A stretch of DNA of 64,000 nucleotides, taken from an uncultured Opitutia bacterium (GTDB lineage Bacteria > Verrucomicrobiota > Verrucomicrobiia > Opitutales > Opitutaceae). The notes under the pieces were generated by a model. That model saw only the letters and a list, made by a program, of their open reading frames with translations. It made no database searches and was not told the origin of the DNA. The position numbers were made by a program, and so were the translations under genes. Every line of letters begins with the position of its first letter. Position 1 is the stretch's first letter. Below are positions 1-10,035 of this stretch, piece after piece. Location of the stretch: assembly GCA_903896015.1 (NCBI GenBank), contig CAITWF010000043.1:1-64000 (forward strand), written 5' to 3'.

Positions 1-44
1 CCCCGCTCTCTGGCAGCCTGCACGCTAACGCAGATCTACTCGTA

Positions 45-92
45 GTAATGGTGACCATTGCGATGTCGTAATGGTCACCATTGCGACATCGC
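45..92. repeat. Two tandem 23-bp dyad units
   Basis: Positions 45-67 and 68-90 are near-identical 23-bp units that differ at three bases. Each carries a small palindrome (aatggt-N-accatt) at 47-59 and 70-82, with the centres exactly 23 bp apart. The stretch 60-92 is also a larger near-perfect palindrome bounded by gcgatgtcg and cgacatcgc. This could be a paired protein-binding site or the remnant of a mobile-element end; the sequence does not say which. Confidence 0.6.
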
Positions 93-280
93 AGTTCTGA
101 TGATCAATCCACGAGCGGGAGGAACCGGACCGGACGCTTACGACAGAGCGGCAGGTGGTGCTGATATTTGGAGATCACCACATACGCCAGCAGTCCAGCC
201 GACGCGTAGCCACCCGCCACCGACCTCGCCACCGCCGGCGCTAAAGGGCACTGGTATGAGTCCGCGCTGATCGCGGACGA

Positions 281-313
281 AAAAAAGCCGGAGGCGTTTC
301 CGCCTCCGGCTTT
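281..313 (-). terminator. Rho-independent terminator of pnp
   Basis: A 13-bp perfect stem (284-296 with 301-313) with a four-base loop. On the minus strand it is followed by a run of Ts (the A run at 281-286). It lies about 27 bp past the pnp stop codon, so it most likely ends the rpsO-pnp transcript. Confidence 0.9.
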
Positions 314-339
314 GAATTCGTCAGGAACGATCGAGGCAC

Positions 340-2556
<2,217 letters not shown>

Positions 2557-2732
2557 TTTCTGATTCGGATCGGATTCGGACGGATGGTGTCTGCGGATGA
2601 GACGAGTGGGGTCAGCGACACACGACTGACGACAAACTCGGGGCTTCCTTGGACGGAAGCGGCGGCGGCACGGGGCAGCCGCGTTGGGGTTTCACGAAAC
2701 CCGCTCTGATCTCCTCGTTCTTTGCGCGAGAG

Positions 2733-2782
2733 ATTTCCGTTTGCCGTCTCTTGGTGGGTTCGCCTAGGCGGCAAACGGAAAT
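2733..2782 (-). promoter_or_regulatory. Long hairpin in the rpsO-pnp intergenic leader
   Basis: A perfect 14-bp inverted repeat (2733-2746 with 2769-2782) separated by 22 bases, upstream of the pnp start at 2556. A smaller hairpin (gggtttc-ac-gaaaccc, 2687-2702) lies closer to the gene. In enterobacteria a leader hairpin at this place is cut by RNase III and mediates PNPase autoregulation. A similar role here is inference from position and structure only. Confidence 0.5.
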
Positions 2783-2814
2783 GTCCCGGCTGGGATCGAG
2801 TGTCGGTAAAGACA

Positions 2815-2843
2815 ACAGGCGACCCGCGGATCGGGTCGCCTGT
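2815..2843 (-). terminator. Hairpin after rpsO, possible terminator or attenuator
   Basis: A perfect 12-bp stem (2815-2826 with 2832-2843) with a 5-base loop, just past the rpsO stop codon. On the minus strand it is followed only by tgtcttt, a weak T tract. It may therefore be a leaky terminator or an mRNA-stabilising hairpin that lets some transcription continue into pnp. Confidence 0.6.
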
Positions 2844-2855
2844 GTGATGAAAGCG

Positions 2856-3122
2856 TTACTTACGGAGATTCAGCTTCTGGAGCAGCTCGTTATACTTGGG
2901 CAGATTGTGCCGCTTCAAGTAGTCTAGGAGCTTGCGACGGCGGGAAGCCATTTGCAGAAGCCCACGGCGCGAGTGGAAGTCTTTGCGGTGCGTGCGCAAG
3001 TGCTCGGTCAAGTGATTGATCCGGGCGGTGAGCAGCGCGACTTGGACTTCGGACGAACCGGTATCCTTATCGTGAGTTTTGTATTCGGCGATGATTTCGG
3101 GTTTAACGACTGTGGTAGACAT
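2856..3122 (-). CDS. rpsO: 30S ribosomal protein S15
   Basis: Small-subunit protein that binds the central domain of 16S rRNA early in assembly. The 88-residue product has the expected length and the family signature: [20 protein letters not shown], then [20 protein letters not shown] and a basic C-terminus. The ATG start gives the normal N-terminus for the family. It is followed on the same strand by a hairpin and pnp, the conserved rpsO-pnp order. A small hairpin with a GCAA tetraloop sits about 30 bases upstream of the start and could take part in S15 autoregulation. Confidence 0.97.
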   Translation of the reverse strand: MSTTVVKPEIIAEYKTHDKDTGSSEVQVALLTARINHLTEHLRTHRKDFHSRRGLLQMASRRRKLLDYLKRHNLPKYNELLQKLNLRK

Positions 3123-3151
3123 GGTTTATTGGTTGAGTTTCACGACTGTAG

Positions 3152-3169
3152 GGAACCCTTGCGGGCTCC
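3152..3169 (-). promoter_or_regulatory. Small hairpin in the rpsO leader
   Basis: In the minus-strand RNA, ggagccc-gcaa-ggguucc forms a 7-bp stem (one G-U pair) capped by a GNRA-type tetraloop, 30 bases before the rpsO start codon. S15 genes in several phyla carry autoregulatory leader structures. This is a candidate only, since known S15 leaders differ between lineages. Confidence 0.35.
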
Positions 3170-3348
3170 GTAACACCCGCGCACCGCGATCGAAATCGCG
3201 ATTCGCCGGCGTCACCGTTCCAATCCGGCGGAGTGCCGGACCAGTCATGGTGGCCACCCGCAACCGGCAGATGTCCACTGACGCAAGGAAGCAGAATCCA
3301 GAAACGCATCTACCCGCGCAAGTGCAAATTTTATGCCGCTCGAAGGGC

Positions 3349-3741
3349 CTAGCCCGTGCGCAAATTCAGGGATTTTACCCCCTCGCAACCCGGCAGCTGG
3401 CGGATGCGCGCAACGATCTCCTCGCGGTGGTGAAACAGTTCGTTGCGGACGACCGAATGAGCGGTGAGGACGGTGAGTTTGCTGCGCTCGATCCGCACGG
3501 GATGCGAGTAGGCGGCGCTAGCGGCACCGACGAGCTCGACCCAACTTTCGCGAATCGCCTGCTCCGGCGTCGATCGGCCGATCTGGTGCTTCACCATGAG
3601 TTCCTCGATCACGGTTGCGAGTGGCAGCGTCGCGCGCTTCTTCGATCGTGGCGGATCGTTGGGCGCGACGCCGCGGAGATCGCCGACGAGTTCCTCGGCG
3701 ATCCGGCTAAACCGGTGGGGCTGCTCAGGCGCAGGGCTCAC
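3349..3741 (-). CDS. dciA: DciA-family (DUF721) replicative helicase loader
   Basis: The 130-residue product matches the DciA/DUF721 family, the ancestral helper that loads DnaB in bacteria lacking DnaC or DnaI. The fold-defining part is RESWVELVGAASAAYSHPV followed by a hydrophobic strand, LTVLTAHSVVRNELFHHREE, and a C-terminal strand GVKSLNLRTG. A GTG at 3741 is chosen because it overlaps the upstream glycosyltransferase stop by only 17 bp. The upstream ATG at 3801 would overlap it by 77 bp and add a segment without family resemblance. The gene follows a polysaccharide glycosyltransferase, a context that says little about its role. Confidence 0.8.
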   Translation of the reverse strand: MSPAPEQPHRFSRIAEELVGDLRGVAPNDPPRSKKRATLPLATVIEELMVKHQIGRSTPEQAIRESWVELVGAASAAYSHPVRIERSKLTVLTAHSVVRNELFHHREEIVARIRQLPGCEGVKSLNLRTG

Positions 3742-4507
3742 GTTTATTTTCCGCTTCGTAAAGCCGGCTATAGCGGACGAAGGCGCCAAACGCCGTCGCA
3801 TGGGCGATGTAGAAACCCGGGTAGCCGTCGAGGAATCCCCGCTTGATCACGTAGGCGCGGAAAAAACGCCAGCACGGGCGAAAGATCGCGGTCACGACGG
3901 AGAATCTCGCCCCGCGCGCCTGCTGCTGGCGCAGAAACAGATCGGCGAAAGGATTTATTTTCGCGACGTGCGAGGCGAGCGTCGGAAACGAATAATGATA
4001 CAGATCGCCGCGCAGCGTGGCGACTGGGCCGTCGCACTCGATTTTTTCGTGGACAAACTCGTCGCCGCCCCACCGCGCGCAGTCTCGATGGATGAGCCGC
4101 AGGCTAAGATCGGGATACCAGTCTCCGTGGCTAATCCAGCGGTCGATGAACCAGACTTTGCGCGGGAACCGCGCGCCGGCAAACTGCTCGCGATCGGCGC
4201 GAGCGAAAAAGGCCGCGAGATCAGCCCGGAGCGCTGGCGAGACTTCCTCGTCGGCATCAAGTGAGAGTACCCACGGTTGCGCAGCGAGGGCGAGCGCGGC
4301 GTTCTTGGTGTCGCGAAACCCGCGCCAAGCCAAGTGTTCGACGCGCGCGCCGAATTTTTTTGCGACCGCTTCGCTGTCGTCGGTGGTATCGTTGAGCGCG
4401 ACGACGTTCTCGACGGTCCAGCCCTGCACGCTCGCGAGGCAGCGCGCGAGGTTGTGCGCTTCGTTCTTCGCGATGATGACGACGGATATGGGGAGGGTGA
4501 CCGACAT
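3725..4507 (-). CDS. Family 2 glycosyltransferase, WaaE/KdtX-like
   Basis: A 260-residue GT-A enzyme. The N-terminus PISVVIIAKNEAHNLARCL is the nucleotide-sugar-binding start of family 2. WVLSLDADEEVSP supplies the metal-binding D-x-D and the following acidic motif. FIDRWISHGDWYPDLSLRL and the later HYSF are typical of the WaaE/KdtX lipopolysaccharide-core group. No export signal; it probably acts on the inner face of the membrane. It is the last glycosyltransferase of the minus-strand set and overlaps dciA by 17 bp. The exact sugar and acceptor cannot be read from the sequence. Confidence 0.88.
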   Translation of the reverse strand: MSVTLPISVVIIAKNEAHNLARCLASVQGWTVENVVALNDTTDDSEAVAKKFGARVEHLAWRGFRDTKNAALALAAQPWVLSLDADEEVSPALRADLAAFFARADREQFAGARFPRKVWFIDRWISHGDWYPDLSLRLIHRDCARWGGDEFVHEKIECDGPVATLRGDLYHYSFPTLASHVAKINPFADLFLRQQQARGARFSVVTAIFRPCWRFFRAYVIKRGFLDGYPGFYIAHATAFGAFVRYSRLYEAENKREPCA

Positions 4508-4510
4508 TGG

Positions 4511-4561
4511 GTAGGTCGGGGTTTATCCCCGACACATTGTCGGGCGTAAAGCCCGACCTAC
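4511..4561. repeat. REP-like palindrome doublet
   Basis: Two short palindromes in opposite orientation: gtcggggtttatccccgac and gtcgggcgtaaagcccgac. The outer arms gtaggtcggg (4511-4520) and cccgacctac (4552-4561) pair with each other. The right end supplies the stop codon of the upstream glycosyltransferase. The left half is identical over 24 bases to positions 21681-21704, so this is a dispersed repeat family. No transposase or RAYT gene is in the window. Confidence 0.8.
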
Positions 4562-5496
4562 ATTTTTCCTAAAATTGAGCGCGGGATTTGGTAGAGGTAG
4601 CCGCATGAGCGCCAGGCGCGGACGAGGGCTTGTTTGGCGGCGCCCGGCTGGAAACCGATCGTGCTAATCAGGGCGAGCGACCCGAAGCCGAACGCCTTCA
4701 GGAGATTTCCCGCCAGCCGTGAAACGAAGTAGCCCGTCGCGCCCGGTTGCCCCGCGCGATCGATGACGCGGGAGCGGGCGGAGTCGAACGCGTGGCGTGA
4801 GGCGTAGCGAAACGTCGTGCGGCTCGCCGGCATCTGGTGCTGCACGGCGGCGGCGGGGGCGAACCACACCTCGAACCCCGCGGCGCGCGCGCGGCGAATC
4901 ATCTCGGAATCGCCGCCGGAAAAATAATTTCCCGCCGCGCGATCCAGAGCGGTGTGGAACGGGCCGAGTTGCGCGAACACCCACGTGGGAAACGCGAGGT
5001 TCGCGCCCATCGGCGAGTGTTTCGCGGGAATGGGCCCGAGGTCCGCGCGGAAGGCGAGGGGGGCGTGCCACTCGCGGATCCAATGGGGTAGCCCGTCTGG
5101 GAAAATCGGAATCACCTCGCCGCCGACGGCTCCGATTTTGCGCGTCGCGGCGTCGGCGATCAGTGGTACGGTCATCTGCGCGAGCCAATCGGGCTTCATC
5201 AGAATATCGTCGTCTCCGAAGACGATGATTTCGCCGCGGGCCTCGGCGATCGCGCGATTGCGCGCGTAGTCGAGGCCCTGTTTCTCCTCTCGCAAGTAGC
5301 GCGGCGCGGGCTGCGCGGCGGCGAACTCGGCGACGACGGTGGCGGTGTGGTCGGTTGAGTTGTTGTCGATGACGAGAACTTCGAAGTGGTCGCGGGGAAA
5401 TTCCTGCGCGACGAGACCGGCGAGCGTTTGCCGCAAAAAGTCGGCGCGATTGTAGGTCGGAATCGCGACGGTGACTTTAGGAGAAGCGGCGGCCAT
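4558..5496 (-). CDS. Family 2 glycosyltransferase
   Basis: A 312-residue GT-A glycosyltransferase. It begins with KVTVAIPTYNRADFLRQTL, carries the acidic motif VIDNNSTDHTA, and has GEIIVFGDDDILMKPDW as the metal-binding aspartate region. Later GGDSEMIRRARAAGFEVWF resembles the acceptor-side acidic motif. An amphipathic or membrane-associating stretch near the C-terminus (FGFGSLALISTIGF) suggests work at the inner membrane. The ATG at 5496 is chosen because the family domain begins there; the open frame upstream has no resemblance to the family. It is divergent from the methyltransferase at 5579 and followed by the REP-like doublet. Confidence 0.87.
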   Translation of the reverse strand: MAAASPKVTVAIPTYNRADFLRQTLAGLVAQEFPRDHFEVLVIDNNSTDHTATVVAEFAAAQPAPRYLREEKQGLDYARNRAIAEARGEIIVFGDDDILMKPDWLAQMTVPLIADAATRKIGAVGGEVIPIFPDGLPHWIREWHAPLAFRADLGPIPAKHSPMGANLAFPTWVFAQLGPFHTALDRAAGNYFSGGDSEMIRRARAAGFEVWFAPAAAVQHQMPASRTTFRYASRHAFDSARSRVIDRAGQPGATGYFVSRLAGNLLKAFGFGSLALISTIGFQPGAAKQALVRAWRSCGYLYQIPRSILGKM

Positions 5497-5578
5497 GCGG
5501 CCTGAGTTGATGCCTCGGTGCGGCGTGCGCGCAAAGAAAAAGCTTCCCGCGTGTCGCGTCGGCCGGTTCGCTGGAGGG

Positions 5579-6289
5579 ATGGCGTTCAAGCACTGGCCCC
5601 TCGTCCGCGATGTCCGCTTCGCGCAGAAATGCAATCGGTTCCTCCGCGGCGCGCGCAAGCGGCGGCCCGAGTTGAACTGGGAGGAATTTCACCGCATCGC
5701 GCGGCATTTTAAGACCGACGACATGGGCAGTTTCCCGGAGCGCGGCTATCTGTTTCAGCTCGCGAGCGATCAGCCGGCGGATGCGCAGGTGGTCGAGGTG
5801 GGGTCGTGGATGGGGGCCTCGACGTGTTTTATCGCGGGCGCGCTCCGAGGTGCGGGCGCGAAGATTTTCGCGGTGGATAATTTTCAGGGGCTCTCCACGT
5901 GTGGCGAGGACAGCGCGTGGTATAACCGGCATTTCCAAAAACTTGGCGCGAAGAGCACGCTGGAGATATTTCAGAAAAACTTCGCCGACCTTGGCTTCAC
6001 GTTGCGCGCAGAGCCGTTCGTGAGCGATTCACTCGCGGCGGCCCAGACCCTCGCGGCGAAGCGCGGCACGATCGATTTTATTTTCATCGACGGCGATCAT
6101 TCCTACGAGGCGTGCAAGGCGGACATCGTCGCCTGGGCGCCGTTCGTGAAGTGCGGCGGGGTGATTGCGTTCCACGATTTTGGCAGCCGGGCGGATGGCG
6201 TGACGCGTGCCATTTTCGAGGAGACGAAGGCCGGGCGCTTCGCCGAAATCATCGGCGTCGCCGGGACGATTATCGCGTTTCGGATGTAG
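5579..6289 (+). CDS. Class I SAM-dependent methyltransferase (Methyltransf_24 type)
   Basis: A 236-residue protein with a class I methyltransferase core: AQVVEVGSWMGASTCFIAGA is the glycine-rich SAM-binding motif I, KIFAVDNFQG the acidic end of strand 2, and DFIFIDGDHSYEACKADIVA the motif typical of the Methyltransf_24 group often found in glycan gene clusters. Set among glycosyltransferases, it may methylate a sugar or a nucleotide-linked precursor. The ATG at 5579 is preferred because the recognisable protein begins there; ATGs at 5495 and earlier are possible. Its 3' end overlaps the convergent glycosyltransferase by 20 bp. Confidence 0.8.
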   Translation: MAFKHWPLVRDVRFAQKCNRFLRGARKRRPELNWEEFHRIARHFKTDDMGSFPERGYLFQLASDQPADAQVVEVGSWMGASTCFIAGALRGAGAKIFAVDNFQGLSTCGEDSAWYNRHFQKLGAKSTLEIFQKNFADLGFTLRAEPFVSDSLAAAQTLAAKRGTIDFIFIDGDHSYEACKADIVAWAPFVKCGGVIAFHDFGSRADGVTRAIFEETKAGRFAEIIGVAGTIIAFRM

Positions 6290-7250
6290 GCGAGGCGAGT
6301 TGGAGGAATTTCCAGATCCAGCCGCTGGGCAGGCGGGCAAGAGGGATGCGGTGGAAGGCCTGCGCGCGCGTGAGCGTGGCGGGGGCGTCTTTGAAGCGGC
6401 TGGCGTAGGAGCGGGCCATGCGCGCGGTGTAAAAACGCGCCAGCCAGCGGCCGAGCCGCGGGCTGTGGGGGAATTCCGCGCGGGCGATTCGCAGGCGGAG
6501 CAAGTGCGCGCGACGGAGCATCTCGGGCCACGCTCGGGCGGTCCACTGGTCGTCGCTCACGCGGTAAAACGCGGCGGTGACAGGCAGCGTCTCGATGCGG
6601 CCAGCGCCGGCGAGCGCATACCAAAATGCGTAGTCGGCGATGCCGCCCTCACGCGGATCGAAGCCGCCGAGTCTGAGCGCGAGTTCGCGCGGAAACGCGA
6701 CGCCCGGAAACGGCGTCATGCTGCTTTTTAGAAACCACTGACGGGCGTAGGCGCGTGGCGGGCGATCGAGCGCGGGTGCGATGAGCGAGGGAGGTTTGTC
6801 GCTCTGCGCACAGCGTACGGCGACGGCGGCGAGCCCGGGTCGCAGCTGCGGCACAATGCTGGCGAGAAACCACGGATAGAGTGTGTCGTCCTCGTGGAGG
6901 ATTGTGACCCAGCGGCCGGTCGCAAGCGCGAGGCAGCGGTTCCAGTTTTGCACGGCGCCGAGGCGGCTGGGGTTGACGTAGAATCGTAGGCACGGCAATG
7001 CGGCCGCTTCGACCACGCGCCGAGTTTCGGCGAGTCCGCCATCGTCGCAGACGAGCACCTCAACGTCATCGCAGCCGCGCTGGGTGGCAATGCTAGCCAG
7101 CGCCTCGCGCAGCAGGTGTGGACGGTTATAGGCGGGAATCGCAATTGTGATGAGCGGCGTGCGTGCGGCGGTGCGGATGGAAGCGGGCGGGGGCGCGGCG
7201 GGTTTGGCGCGCGACGGCGGTGGTTCCAGTAAAGTGAGTGTGGCGGTCAT
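6270..7250 (-). CDS. Family 2 glycosyltransferase
   Basis: A 326-residue GT-A enzyme. After a proline/alanine-rich N-terminal tail comes PLITIAIPAYNRPHLLREAL, then DDVEVLVCDDGG, the conserved ARLGAVQN-like element (SRLGAVQNWNRCLALA) and the catalytic region VTILHEDDTLYPWF. FDPREGGIADYAFWYAL contains the late acidic residues. The enzyme is cytoplasmic, with donor and acceptor unknown. The ATG at 7250 leaves the shortest extension before the domain; an upstream ATG at 7304 is less likely. It is oriented with the following family-9 enzyme, which suggests shared surface-polysaccharide assembly. Confidence 0.85.
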   Translation of the reverse strand: MTATLTLLEPPPSRAKPAAPPPASIRTAARTPLITIAIPAYNRPHLLREALASIATQRGCDDVEVLVCDDGGLAETRRVVEAAALPCLRFYVNPSRLGAVQNWNRCLALATGRWVTILHEDDTLYPWFLASIVPQLRPGLAAVAVRCAQSDKPPSLIAPALDRPPRAYARQWFLKSSMTPFPGVAFPRELALRLGGFDPREGGIADYAFWYALAGAGRIETLPVTAAFYRVSDDQWTARAWPEMLRRAHLLRLRIARAEFPHSPRLGRWLARFYTARMARSYASRFKDAPATLTRAQAFHRIPLARLPSGWIWKFLQLASPTSETR

Positions 7251-7343
7251 GATGGCCGACTCCCACCGCGGCGGCGCTTGTGGCCTGCCCGCGTGTGGCG
7301 TCAAGGAGTGTGACGCGGCCTGCGCCCCAAAGTTCGCAGAAAA

Positions 7344-8390
7344 CTACGCGAGCGCGGCGCGCACAGCGCTCTTGACCTGCGCAGGATCGATGAGACGGAC
7401 GCAAAAATTTTTGTAGGAATCGCCGGGCACGCACTGGCCGGGGGCAACGCAGGCCGTGCAGGGCAAGGGTGGCTGTAGCAACACATGCTCCTCGCCGAGC
7501 GGACGGAACAGCGCGGCGTTTTGCGAACCGTAGAGGGCGATGACGCGCGTGCCGACGGCGGTGGCGACGTGCATCGGGCCGCTGTCGTGGCAAAGGACGG
7601 CGCTCGCTAGCCGGGCGAGCGCGGCGAAGCGGCCGATCGAAAGCGCGTCGGGCAGCTGCAACAGGTGCGTGCGCGTGTGCCGGCGGATCGCGGCAAGCGC
7701 GGCGGCGTCACCTGGCCCGCCGGTGAGCACGACCTGCGCGCCGAGTTCATCCTGCGCGAAGTCGCACACGGCAGCAAAATATTCGGCGGGCCAGAGCCGA
7801 TACGGGCTCCGGGTGCCGGGATGCACGAGGAGGATGTTGGATTTTTGATGTTGGATTTTCGATTCGCCGCCGATGAACCGGCGGACTTCCGCGAGATCGG
7901 CTGGGCGCGGTTCGAGGCGGACGTCGCGCGTGGCGATCGGCACGCCGAGCGGTTCGAGCGCGCGCAAATAATACTCGGTGATCGGGCGCGTTTCGTGCAG
8001 CTCCGTCGGATCGTGAACGACGTGAGTGTAGGCGCCGCGCAACTTGAGACGGTGGCCGCCGTGATGTAGGCCCACGCGCACCGCCGCGCCCGAAAAACGG
8101 GCGATGGCGGCGGTCTTTTCGGTGTTGTCGAAATCGAGGACGTGCGTGAAGCGCGCGCGCCGCAGGCCGCGCAAAAATCCCGGCCAGGCGGCGAGGCCCG
8201 CGGGCAGCAGCAACGGCTGCACGGCGTCAGGGTTGAGCGCGAGGACGCCGGCATAGGCGGGCTCGGTGAGCACCGAGAGCGGCGCGGCCGGCCAGTGCAG
8301 CCGCAGATTGCGGAGCAGGGAGCCGAGCAGCACGATGTCGCCGAGGTAGCGGCGGCGGATAACAAGGATGTGCGGCACGGCGGCGGACAT
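7344..8390 (-). CDS. Family 9 glycosyltransferase (heptosyltransferase-like)
   Basis: A 348-residue GT-B enzyme of the ADP-heptose:LPS heptosyltransferase family. It begins ILVIRRRYLGDIVLLGSLL, the classic R-x-x-x-x-GD-x-(V/L) start, and contains LLVHPGTRSPYRLWP and, near the donor site, CHDSGPMHVATAVGTRVIALYGS, the strongest family signature. Between the two Rossmann domains, residues SKIQHQKSNI are encoded by a 14-nt tandem repeat (7833-7864) that looks inserted. The ATG at 8390 fits the family N-terminus. It probably adds a sugar to the inner LPS core or another cell-surface glycan. Confidence 0.9.
   Translation of the reverse strand: MSAAVPHILVIRRRYLGDIVLLGSLLRNLRLHWPAAPLSVLTEPAYAGVLALNPDAVQPLLLPAGLAAWPGFLRGLRRARFTHVLDFDNTEKTAAIARFSGAAVRVGLHHGGHRLKLRGAYTHVVHDPTELHETRPITEYYLRALEPLGVPIATRDVRLEPRPADLAEVRRFIGGESKIQHQKSNILLVHPGTRSPYRLWPAEYFAAVCDFAQDELGAQVVLTGGPGDAAALAAIRRHTRTHLLQLPDALSIGRFAALARLASAVLCHDSGPMHVATAVGTRVIALYGSQNAALFRPLGEEHVLLQPPLPCTACVAPGQCVPGDSYKNFCVRLIDPAQVKSAVRAALA
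7833..7864. repeat. In-frame heptamer-type tandem repeat in a glycosyltransferase gene
   Basis: Two 14-nt units (gatgttggattttt and gatgttggattttc) plus a partial gatt. Each unit is made of two 7-mers starting with gat. This resembles the short tandemly repeated heptamers known from cyanobacteria and other bacteria. It sits inside the family-9 glycosyltransferase, between its two domains, and keeps the reading frame. Confidence 0.7.
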
Positions 8391-8598
8391 GCGCGGGTGA
8401 GTTGGCGCGACTTGGTGGGGGGCGGCAAGCCTCGCGTGCGAGCGGGGGCTACCGGACGATTGCACGGAGCGCGACGAAATGTTTTCGACGAAACTTCGGG
8501 TCCGAAGCACAGTCAGGAGAGGCGGAGGTTTCCTTTGCCGCCTGCGTAAGATTCAGCCAGCGTTGTTGTGACTCGTTTTCTTCGCGAGTTTTGAACAC

Positions 8599-10029
8599 AT
8601 GAAAATTTCTTGGCCCGTCGCTCCGGCGCTGTCGTTGGCGCTTGTCGTCGCTGCGGTCCCGGCCGCGCGGGTGGAGGCGCGCTCGGCTCCGCCGCCCAAC
8701 GTGATCATCGTGCTGCCCGATCAGTGGCGGGCGCAGGCTTTCGGATTTGCCGGCGATCCCAATGTGAAGACTCCGCACCTCGATCGGCTCGCGGCGGAGA
8801 GTGTCAACTTCGTCCACGCGGTCGCGGGCGTACCGGTGTGCAGTCCGATGCGCGCGTCGCTGTTGACCGGCCGCCGGCCGCTGACGACGGGCGTGTTTCT
8901 CAACGATGTGCCGCTCGATACCGCGGCGATCTCGCTCGCGAAGGCGCTCGGCGCGGCGGGTTACGATACCGGTTATATCGGCAAGTGGCATCTCAACGGC
9001 GGCGATCGCTCGGCGTTTATCCCGCGCGACCGACGTCAGGGCTTTGACTACTGGAAAGCCTCCGAGACGACGCACGACTACAACCACTCCACCTACTTCG
9101 CGGACGATCCGGAAAAGCGGATGTGGCCGGGCTACGATGCGATCGCGCAGACGGAGGACGCCGTCGGCTATGTGCGGGCGCACGCCCGATCGGCGAAGCC
9201 CTTTTTGCTCGTGCTGGCGTGGGGCCCACCGCATTCGCCTTACGAGACGGCGCCGGAAAAATACCGGGCGATGTATGATCGGGAGAAACTGATCCTGCGC
9301 GGCAACGTGCCGCCGGAGATCAGTCAGCCCACGCGTCTCATGCTCGCCAACTACTACGCGCATTGCTCAGCGCTGGACGACTGCATGGGCGCGCTCCGGG
9401 CGGCGCTGGCGGACGCTGATCTTGAGCAAAACACGCTGCTCGTCTTCACCTCGGATCACGGCGACCTGCTCGGCTCGCACGCGAGCCACAACAAGCAGCA
9501 ACCCTACGACGAATCGATCCGTGTGCCGCTGCTCTGGCACTGGCCGGTGGGCCTGGGAACGACTGCTCGGAAGGTGCCGGAGCCGATCAATTCCGAGGAC
9601 CTCATGCCTACGATCCTCGGGCTGTGCGGGGTGGCGAAGCCCGCGACCATCGAGGGCTTCGACTTCAGCGGATATCTGCGTGGACAAAACGATCCTTCGG
9701 ACGGCGCGGTGCTCATCAGTTGCGTGGCGCCCTTCGGTCAGTGGACGCGGCGCAACGGCGGTCGCGAGTATCGGGGCGTGCGCACGGCGCGCTACACCTA
9801 TGTGCGCGACCTCAAGGGCCCTTGGCTGCTGTTCGACGACGATGCGGACCCGGACCAGAAAAATAATCTAGTGGACCGGCCCGAGTGCACGGCGTTGCGG
9901 GCGGAGCTCGACGCCGTGTTGCAGCGCAAGCTGGCGGCGGCGCACGACACGTTTTTGCCCGGCGATGCCTACATCAAGCGGTGGGGCTATCGCGTCGATC
10001 AGGACGGCACGGTGCCCTACGGCCCGTGA
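8599..10029 (+). CDS. Secreted sulfatase (arylsulfatase family)
   Basis: A 476-residue type I sulfatase hydrolysing sulfate esters, probably of polysaccharides. A signal peptide (residues 1-28, ending near VEARSA) points to the periplasm or outside. NVIIVLPDQWRAQAFG is the first metal-binding region. VPVCSPMRASLLTGRRP holds the C-x-P-x-R sulfatase signature, with Cys81 expected to become formylglycine; this needs an anaerobic- or FGE-type modifying enzyme, which is not in the window. GYIGKWHLNG supplies the Lys/His pair and LVFTSDHGDLLGSH the second metal site. The substrate is unknown. It is divergent from the heptosyltransferase and convergent with the next gene. Confidence 0.92.
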   Translation: MKISWPVAPALSLALVVAAVPAARVEARSAPPPNVIIVLPDQWRAQAFGFAGDPNVKTPHLDRLAAESVNFVHAVAGVPVCSPMRASLLTGRRPLTTGVFLNDVPLDTAAISLAKALGAAGYDTGYIGKWHLNGGDRSAFIPRDRRQGFDYWKASETTHDYNHSTYFADDPEKRMWPGYDAIAQTEDAVGYVRAHARSAKPFLLVLAWGPPHSPYETAPEKYRAMYDREKLILRGNVPPEISQPTRLMLANYYAHCSALDDCMGALRAALADADLEQNTLLVFTSDHGDLLGSHASHNKQQPYDESIRVPLLWHWPVGLGTTARKVPEPINSEDLMPTILGLCGVAKPATIEGFDFSGYLRGQNDPSDGAVLISCVAPFGQWTRRNGGREYRGVRTARYTYVRDLKGPWLLFDDDADPDQKNNLVDRPECTALRAELDAVLQRKLAAAHDTFLPGDAYIKRWGYRVDQDGTVPYGP

Positions 10030-10035
10030 AAACCA

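Larger units (their letters stand above)
1..339. other. Non-coding stretch downstream of pnp
   Basis: No convincing coding region is visible on either strand; the short open frames here lack family resemblance and look like shadows. It contains two adjacent 23-bp dyad units (45-92) and the pnp terminator (281-313). The rest shows no recognisable structure. Confidence 0.6.
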
